A DNA stretch of 29,315 nucleotides from JAGXLC01 sp046545815 (GTDB taxonomy: Bacteria > Bacteroidota > Bacteroidia > Bacteroidales > UBA12077). The notes under the pieces were generated by a model. The model saw nothing but the letters and a program-made list of their open reading frames with translations. It searched no databases and was not told where the DNA came from. The stretch covers positions 1 to 29,315 of the forward strand of contig JBKGZA010000016.1 of assembly GCA_046545815.1 (NCBI GenBank), read 5' to 3'. A program made the translations under genes and the position numbers. Within the stretch, counting starts at the first letter, position 1. Every line of letters begins with the position of its first letter. Positions 24,453 to 29,315 of the stretch are shown here, piece after piece.

Positions 24453-26350
24453 TAGGCTCTTCTGTCGCGTCCCTCAATAAAATCAATAAAGGCCCGATTA
24501 ACTACTTTATTGCCTCCTGGCGTAGGGTAACAACCGGTAAAATACCAATCGCCTGTATCATTTGGACATGCGTGATGCAGATTTTCAATTTTCTGATAGA
24601 CAGTCTGTACCTCAGATTTGATGTTTTCCGCCTTCAGGATTGAGCTGATCTTATCCGAGATTTCTTCAGCCGTGAATGGCTTATATATATCCCTTACATA
24701 ATTGATGATTTCTTCTCTGGGCAGATTTTCCTGCGCTTTGGATTTCTTATACACTTCATTGATCACATTTGCCATGCCCCGTTCCCTCAGCAATGAAATG
24801 GCAGCCTGAAATGCCACCAGATTACCTAACTTGGCCATATCAATACCATAACAATCGGGATAGCGAATCTGGGGAGAGGAAGAAACAACCACAATTTTTT
24901 TGGGCTCCAGGCGGTCAAGTATCTGAAGAATACTCTCACGCAGGGTAGTTCCCCTTACTATACTGTCGTCAACGATAACCAGGTTATCTACTCCTCTGTT
25001 CACTGTACCATAGGTAATATCATACACATGACCAACCAGATCTTTTCTTCCGCTTTCCTGAGCAATAAAGGTTCTCAGCTTAACATCCTTTATGGCAATC
25101 TTCTCTACTCTGATTTTCTTGGTAAGCAAGTCCTCCAGGTATTCCTCGTCCAGGTTATCCTTGTTTTCAAGAATCTCCCTTTTCTTATTATCCAGTTGAT
25201 AGGCTTCCAGTCCCCATAGCATTCCATAATAAGCTATCTCAGCAGTGTTGGGGATAAACGAAAATACGGTGTTATCCAAGTCATAATCTATGGCTTTCAG
25301 TACGTCAGGTACAAGCAGTTCACCCAGCTTCCTGCGTTCCCTGTAAATGTCCTTGTCACTGCCGCGTGAAAAATATATTCTTTCAAAAGAACAGGATTTC
25401 CTTTCTTCAGGCACCCTTATCTCTTCTTCTGCGGCCTGACCGCTTTTTTTAATGATCAGGGCATTGCCGGGAGAAACTTCCTGAACCTGCTCCGCCTTCA
25501 CGTTCATCACCGTTTGAATAACCGGCCTTTCCGATGCACATACCACCACTTCATCATCCATGTAATAAAAGGCGGGCCGGATACCCCGAGGATCACGCAT
25601 AAAAAAGGAATCTCCATGTCCTACAATCCCTGCTATGGCATATCCGCCATCCCAGTCCTTGCTCGAGCTCTGTAAAATCTTTTTAATGCTGATATTTTCA
25701 GCAATCAGCTGGGATATCTCTCTGTTGTTATATCCCTCATTTTTATATTGACGAAAAAGCAGCTGATTTTCTTCATCAAGAAAATGGCCCACTTTTTCGA
25801 GTACGGTTTCTGTATCGGAAAAATCCTTGGGATGTTGACCCAAATCAATCAGCAACTGAAAAAGCTCATCCACATTGGTCAGATTGAAATTTCCCGCAAG
25901 AACGAGATTTTTTGACTTCCAGTTATTCTCGCGCATTACCGGGTGGACATATTCTATGTTGTTTACCCCATAGGTGCCATATCTCAAATGCCCCAGATAT
26001 ATCTCACCCGCAAAAGGCAGATTTTCCTTGGCCCATACAGGGTCATTCAAAAGATCCGGATTCTTATTTCTGACTTTCTGGTGACCTTCTTCCACTGTAT
26101 CAAAAATGCGCTTAATGGGAGTGCTTTTGTTCGTTCTTACCCGGTGAATATACTTCTCTCCGGGTTTAAGATCAAACTTAAGATTGACCAGGCCAGCTCC
26201 ATCCTGCCCCCGATTATGCTGCTTCTCCAAAAGAAGATACAATTTTTGCAAACCATACATCCAGGAGCCATATTTCGCCTGATAGTACTCCAGTGGTTTC
26301 AAAAACCTGATCATCCCAATCCCACACTCATGTTCTATCTGGTCACTCAT
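24449..26350 (-). CDS. purF: Amidophosphoribosyltransferase (PurF-like, long Bacteroidota form)
   Basis: Class II glutamine amidotransferase fused to a PRTase domain; catalyses PRPP + glutamine to 5-phosphoribosylamine, the first step of purine synthesis. The N-terminal nucleophile is Cys9 in HECGIG, so the first eight residues must be cleaved as a propeptide, as in B. subtilis PurF. HNRGQDGAGL (about 46-55) and HLRYGTYG (about 121-128) belong to the glutaminase site. The PRPP loop VIVDDSIVRGTT (around 470) is intact. At 633 residues it is longer than the usual 470-510; I recall this as a second form in Bacteroidota that may coexist with a standard PurF, so its exact role (main enzyme or paralogue) is uncertain. 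It lies 14 bases after the SPOR-domain gene and is probably cotranscribed. Confidence 0.85.
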   Translation of the reverse strand: MSDQIEHECGIGMIRFLKPLEYYQAKYGSWMYGLQKLYLLLEKQHNRGQDGAGLVNLKFDLKPGEKYIHRVRTNKSTPIKRIFDTVEEGHQKVRNKNPDLLNDPVWAKENLPFAGEIYLGHLRYGTYGVNNIEYVHPVMRENNWKSKNLVLAGNFNLTNVDELFQLLIDLGQHPKDFSDTETVLEKVGHFLDEENQLLFRQYKNEGYNNREISQLIAENISIKKILQSSSKDWDGGYAIAGIVGHGDSFFMRDPRGIRPAFYYMDDEVVVCASERPVIQTVMNVKAEQVQEVSPGNALIIKKSGQAAEEEIRVPEERKSCSFERIYFSRGSDKDIYRERRKLGELLVPDVLKAIDYDLDNTVFSFIPNTAEIAYYGMLWGLEAYQLDNKKREILENKDNLDEEYLEDLLTKKIRVEKIAIKDVKLRTFIAQESGRKDLVGHVYDITYGTVNRGVDNLVIVDDSIVRGTTLRESILQILDRLEPKKIVVVSSSPQIRYPDCYGIDMAKLGNLVAFQAAISLLRERGMANVINEVYKKSKAQENLPREEIINYVRDIYKPFTAEEISDKISSILKAENIKSEVQTVYQKIENLHHACPNDTGDWYFTGCYPTPGGNKVVNRAFIDFIEGRDRRAY

Positions 26351-26364
26351 TGGCCATTTTTTGC

Positions 26365-26823
26365 TTAATTCAACTCCGGAAAATTAATTTCATCCGGTAC
26401 AACAAAAGCCGAAGGAAATTCTTCTCTTACTTTTTTCAGCGATTTGATGGCTTCGATTTTGGTGCGAAAATCTCCCACATATACTTTCCACCAGCTGTTG
26501 TCGTAGTCACGGTAAACAGGTATATCCGGAAATTTCTCATAAAACTCTGCCCTAACTTCTTCAGAATCTTTTCTGGCCTGAGTGCCCAGATCAGCATAGA
26601 TCCGAATCCGGTATCCTTCAATCTCCGGATTTTTTTTGTTTTTTGAAATATGCTGTAAAATCAGATTATGAATAGCACTATCCTGCTGAAAAGTGATGTT
26701 GTTATCACTTTTCTCTTCGATTTTCCTGAAAACATTTTCAGACAACTTTTTTTCTGTATCCTGCTGGCTTAAGGCAACCAAAGGGAAAAGCACAAAAAAC
26801 AGGAGAAAAGAAAACACATTCAT
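26365..26823 (-). CDS. SPOR-domain secreted protein
   Basis: Starting at the ATG at 26823 gives a 152-residue protein with an N-terminal signal peptide (MNVFSFLLFFVLFPLVALSQ) followed by a helical region and a C-terminal SPOR domain (about residues 70-148, with YRIRIYADLGTQARKDSEEV and WWKVYVGDFRTKIEA). SPOR domains bind peptidoglycan strands stripped of stem peptides at division sites, so a septal periplasmic location is likely. The open frame continues 33 bases upstream, but the later start gives a proper signal peptide. A TAATTTTG -7 element (26851-26844, minus strand) lies 21 bases before this ATG, with no clear -33. Confidence 0.85.
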   Translation of the reverse strand: MNVFSFLLFFVLFPLVALSQQDTEKKLSENVFRKIEEKSDNNITFQQDSAIHNLILQHISKNKKNPEIEGYRIRIYADLGTQARKDSEEVRAEFYEKFPDIPVYRDYDNSWWKVYVGDFRTKIEAIKSLKKVREEFPSAFVVPDEINFPELN

Positions 26824-26940
26824 AAGCTTTGCTTTTGTAACCACAAAATTAAACAAATTTTACATCATCCTGACCCGGTTAAACTGGAAATCCTGATTTC
26901 ATTTTCTGCCAACAAATGCAAGAAAATAAAAAGTAAGCGC

Positions 26941-27018
26941 CTAATTTGGCCAAGCCAAAACGGAAACACATTAAATTCCTTGAAAGCATCCTTTTTGGTT
27001 TTGGCTTGTCCAAATTAG
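26941..27018. repeat. Imperfect 21-bp inverted repeat with 36-base centre
   Basis: Arms at 26941-26961 and 26998-27018 are complementary at 20 of 21 positions, enclosing 36 bases. Each arm is itself partly palindromic (TTTGGC-CAA-GCCAAA on the left). The right arm ends 8 bases from the stop of the lipoprotein gene, and on the minus strand a T-rich stretch follows the left arm, so it could be that gene's terminator. The 78-bp size with long terminal repeats also resembles a minimal MITE; no target-site duplication is evident. Confidence 0.7.
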
Positions 27019-27026
27019 CAAACATA

Positions 27027-27482
27027 TCATCTGGCCAAATTCACTTTGCTTTCTCTGTCAAAGTCCAGTTCTTTTTTATAAAGAAATGACTTGGCTATTA
27101 AAGAACCTTTTAAAGAGAGCGTTACCTCCCCCTCTCTCAGTATACTCATCACAGACATTCCCCCGGATAAAAGATCCGAGTAGTCCACTCTCAACATAAC
27201 ATCATGAATCCTGTCCGAATTGGCAGCAAGTCTGACTTTTTCCGTGTTTTTTATATCACCGGCCTTCTTATCGTTGATAAATGCCGATCCTTCAACTCGC
27301 GTTACCTTTATCCGGTAAATATTGGGATTACGGATAGGTAACTCCATACTAAGATCCACCGTACTTTCTGACAGAGACTCTAACTTCAGATTTCTGGGTT
27401 CGCCAATTTCTAAAGGTTTGTAGGTCTTGCATCCCATCAAACTCAACGTGACGATAAAAAAGAGGATTCGTATATGTTTCAT
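27027..27482 (-). CDS. LEA type 2 family lipoprotein
   Basis: A 151-residue protein with a lipoprotein signal: hydrophobic helix then LMGC with the acylated Cys at 18. The mature part fits the LEA14-like (water stress and hypersensitive response) beta-sandwich: LSESTVDLSMELPIRNPN (about 38-55) is the typical opening strand and NPN turn. It should be anchored to a membrane facing the periplasm. Function in bacteria is unknown. It has its own TATATTTG -7 element 33 bases upstream of the ATG, and an inverted repeat follows its stop, so it is probably monocistronic. Confidence 0.85.
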   Translation of the reverse strand: MKHIRILFFIVTLSLMGCKTYKPLEIGEPRNLKLESLSESTVDLSMELPIRNPNIYRIKVTRVEGSAFINDKKAGDIKNTEKVRLAANSDRIHDVMLRVDYSDLLSGGMSVMSILREGEVTLSLKGSLIAKSFLYKKELDFDRESKVNLAR

Positions 27483-27515
27483 GCCTTATATTTTTCTATG
27501 AATAAATCAAAGACA

Positions 27516-27523
27516 CAAATATA
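27516..27523 (-). promoter_or_regulatory. -7 promoter element of the LEA lipoprotein gene
   Basis: Minus-strand TATATTTG is a perfect TAnnTTTG match, 33 bases before the ATG at 27482. The -33 region has only a TTA at about the right distance. Confidence 0.5.
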
Positions 27524-27543
27524 ATTCCAAATTTTTGATTTAA

Positions 27544-28434
27544 CCGGAATCCAGAAACTCAAAACTAAGAGGACTGCTGGTGATATTCCAGTTCATCATC
27601 ACCATCGTTCTGCTTATAGGCACCACTGTAGTATCCAGACAAATGAACTTTATCAACAACAAAGACCCTGGCATTAACAACGATCAGATTATGCCGCTGA
27701 TTCCCTTTGTGTGGCAATCAATGAAGCGGCTGCCTGCAAGCCCGACATGGAGAAACCTGTAGGAAAAAAAACTTTTTTTGGTGAACCCGGGTGATGGAGA
27801 TCAGCCCGATAAAATAATCGGAATTACAAAGAATTTCAATTATGCATCCCTGCATCACAAAATCAGACCTCAGGTAAGTATCTATATGAATTCATATCCC
27901 GCCAATCTTTCAGTACAATTGAATCCTTCATAGTTGGCTGTAACCATCGCCTACCTGAAATCTACGTGGAACATTTTCAATCCCGGCAAACCCTTTCAGT
28001 ATTCTTTTTTGAAAAATGACTGGGAATCAAAGTATATGCAGGAACAAAGGGCAGGAAACGTTTTCAGCATCTTCTCCATTCTGGCCATTTTCATTGCATG
28101 TTTGGGATTACTCGGCCTGACCTATTTTATGACAGAGCAGCGAACCAATGAAATCAGTGTAAGAAAAGTATTCGGAGCATCTGTACCATCGATTATGGCC
28201 ATTCTCTCCAAAGAAGTGGTCATATTGATCGGAATCTCAACCTTAATTGCATGGCCGATAGCCTACTATTTCATGAACAACTGGCTACGGGATTTTGCCT
28301 ACAGGGTTGAGCTCAGCCTGATGACCTTTATTCTGGCTTCAATAGTTGCCTTTTTGGTTGCTTTCCTCACAATAAGCCAAAGAGCCTACAAGGCAGCTAC
28401 TGCAAATCCGGCCGAATTATTAAAAGACGAATAA
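27544..28434 (+). pseudogene. Broken FtsX/MacB-type ABC transporter permease
   Basis: Remnant of a roughly 800-residue Bacteroidota ABC permease with MacB-like periplasmic and FtsX domains. It starts abruptly in the middle of the family (LRGLLVIFQFIITIVLLIG, the membrane helix opening the second half), so the N-terminal half is missing. After NNDQIMPLIP a block is deleted. Similarity then continues in another frame (VAINEAACKPDMEKPVGKK, about 27711-27767), returns to the first frame near 27785 (DKIIGITKNFNYASLH), meets an in-frame TAG at 27931, and continues through the intact C-terminal FtsX domain (SILAIFIACLGLLGLTYF, then EISVRKVFGAS) to a TAA at 28434. The many independent lesions mean no functional protein. 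The family is often found in tandem copies, so intact relatives probably exist elsewhere in the genome. Confidence 0.9.
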
Positions 28435-28513
28435 TATATGTCAATCCTTCTGGCGTTCCAATCCCCTGTATATTCAAGAGAACCCGGAATGATGCATTGA
28501 CTCCCGGACTTTC

Positions 28514-28957
28514 TTACATCGACTTTCTCTTTTGTTTAAAGAAGTCGATCAGCAAATTGCTGCATTCATCCTCCAGCACACCGGAAGAAAGCTTGGTTTT
28601 GGGATGAAGAATATCGAGTTGTTTGCTCAGGAACCCCCTTTTGGTATCTACGGTGCCATATACGATTCTGGATATCTGGGTCCAGTAAGCCGCCCCCGCA
28701 CACATAGGACAAGGCTCGATTGTCACATACAGGGTGCAATCATTCAGGTATTTGGCGCCCAACTGATTCTCAGCAGCAGTAAAAGCCTGCATTTCTGCAT
28801 GGGCAGTAACATCATTAAGGGTTTCCGTGAGATTATGAGCACGGGCAATGATCTGCCCGTTACAAACCACCACCGCTCCCACAGGCACCTCATCTCTGAC
28901 CATGGCTTTCTTCGCCTCTTTAATCGCCTCTTTCATGAAGTATTCGTCTTTCAGCAT
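28514..28957 (-). CDS. tadA: tRNA-specific adenosine deaminase TadA
   Basis: Zinc-dependent deaminase converting A34 to inosine in tRNA-Arg(ACG), which lets it read several arginine codons. The zinc and proton-shuttle motif HAE (53-55) and PCPMCAGA (82-89) are present, with the N-terminal EVPVGAVVV strand. Length 147 is normal. Its ATG at 28957 is preceded by GGAG and a TATATTTG -7 element. A nearby group II intron ends about 55 bases upstream, just before the promoter. A guanine/cytosine deaminase of the same fold is a less likely alternative. Confidence 0.92.
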   Translation of the reverse strand: MLKDEYFMKEAIKEAKKAMVRDEVPVGAVVVCNGQIIARAHNLTETLNDVTAHAEMQAFTAAENQLGAKYLNDCTLYVTIEPCPMCAGAAYWTQISRIVYGTVDTKRGFLSKQLDILHPKTKLSSGVLEDECSNLLIDFFKQKRKSM

Positions 28958-28978
28958 CTTTCATCTCCAATTTTCCTT

Positions 28979-28986
28979 CAAATATA
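28979..28986 (-). promoter_or_regulatory. -7 promoter element of tadA
   Basis: Minus-strand TATATTTG is a perfect TAnnTTTG element, 22 bases before the tadA ATG. The expected -33 position (about 29006-29008) is TTC, almost at the inferred intron boundary near 29012. Confidence 0.5.
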
Positions 28987-29011
28987 TAAAACACTTCAAA
29001 TAATTGAAGAA

Positions 29012-29315
29012 ATCGAGTAGGAAGATAGGGATTATTTCCCTATCTGTCCCCTCACACCACCGTACATCCGGCAACTGCCGGATACGGCGGTTTCCTGGTT
29101 ACACCCTTACCTTCAGGTAGTAATCTGTAAAGAAAACGTACCCCGCCTCTCTTAGGCGTTCATTAGTAATAGACGTGGCAAGAATATAGCTATGGGCTAT
29201 ACGCCAGTAGCCTTTCCTGGTATTGGCAAATTCCCATGCTTTCTGCCCGTTAATACCCAATTTAACAAGGTTTCGCATGCGCGTACGCACCCTTTTCCAT
29301 TGTTTCCAGATTAAC
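29012..29315 (-). mobile_element. 3' end of a group II intron (runs off the window)
   Basis: The maturase C-terminus (29099-29315) is followed on the minus strand by a domain V hairpin at 29091-29056: a 9-bp lower helix ACCGCCGTA/TACGGTGGT, a two-base bulge (TG), and a 6-bp upper helix with a four-base loop. A 9-bp hairpin at 29045-29023 is the domain VI candidate. The 3' boundary is probably near 29012, after CCTACTCGAT, which I recall as a common intron end, but it is not proven. The catalytic triad in domain V reads CGC rather than AGC, as in some bacterial classes. Confidence 0.85.
29099..29315 (-). CDS. ltrA: Group II intron reverse transcriptase/maturase LtrA, C-terminal fragment
   Basis: The reading frame is open to the window edge, so this is a partial gene. 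The last 71 codons carry IWKQWKRVRTRMRNLVKLGI, then AWEFANTRKGYWRIAHS, and end with TNERLREAGYVFFTDYY, a close match to the extreme C-terminus of LtrA-type intron-encoded proteins (after the maturase domain X). The protein promotes splicing and retrohoming of the host intron. There is no HNH endonuclease after this segment. The upstream RT domains lie outside the window, so completeness cannot be judged. Confidence 0.88.
   Translation of the reverse strand, partial: LIWKQWKRVRTRMRNLVKLGINGQKAWEFANTRKGYWRIAHSYILATSITNERLREAGYVFFTDYYLKVRV

Noticed and set aside
27760..27762. TAG in the permease remnant read as evidence for stop-codon recoding
   Set aside because: Around this codon the family similarity runs in a different frame, so the TAG is a by-product of the frame change; the many other lesions show simple decay.
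27934..28434. Stand-alone 166-residue FtsX-like permease gene
   Set aside because: It begins with TTG right after an in-frame stop, and the upstream sequence continues the same protein family, so it is the tail of a pseudogene.

Overview
The window reads as chromosome of a Bacteroidota bacterium, most likely Bacteroidales/Marinilabiliales (inference). The reasons are the Bacteroidota-type division and cell-wall (dcw) cluster closed by a GatB/YqeY-domain gene, several TAnnTTTG promoter elements, a probable glycine-lipid acyltransferase pair, a Bacteroidota-type tyrosine recombinase, and the roughly 630-residue amidophosphoribosyltransferase form.

Layout. 1-4250 is an AT-rich accessory segment. 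It holds a short YgjP-like zinc metallopeptidase (+), a tightly coupled three-gene cassette of unknown function headed by a TIGR04255-family gene (-), and a complete tyrosine recombinase (-) whose upstream side faces the 3' end of a tRNA-Cys gene. This looks like one end of an integrated element. Between the tRNA and pgeF lie two short-period repeat tracts, including a striking 15-unit array of 7-bp units. 4793-5653 is pgeF (peptidoglycan editing factor).

6117-22391 is one continuous minus-strand dcw cluster. In transcription order it is mraZ, rsmH, ftsL, ftsI, murE, mraY, murD, ftsW, murG, murC, ftsQ, ftsA, ftsZ, yqeY. Many junctions overlap or nearly touch, and mraZ is preceded by four TGGTN repeats at exact 10-bp spacing that overlap a Bacteroidota-type promoter, the expected layout of an MraZ-autoregulated operator. 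The cluster makes the UDP-MurNAc-peptide precursor (MurC, MurD, meso-DAP-type MurE), moves it onto lipid carrier (MraY, MurG), and builds the septum (FtsZ, FtsA, FtsQ, FtsL, FtsW, FtsI). murF and ddl are not in the window.

Divergent from mraZ are two acyltransferase genes resembling glsA and glsB, whose last stop codon overlaps that of a convergent purF-like gene. purF sits behind a SPOR-domain secreted protein gene. Further right are a LEA-type lipoprotein gene, a large imperfect inverted repeat, a clearly broken FtsX/MacB-type ABC permease remnant, tadA, and at the right edge the 3' end of a group II intron (maturase C-terminus plus domains V and VI) inserted just upstream of the tadA promoter.

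The best candidates for something undescribed are the TIGR04255 three-gene cassette next to the recombinase and the 7-bp periodic array upstream of pgeF. Neither can be assigned a function from sequence alone.
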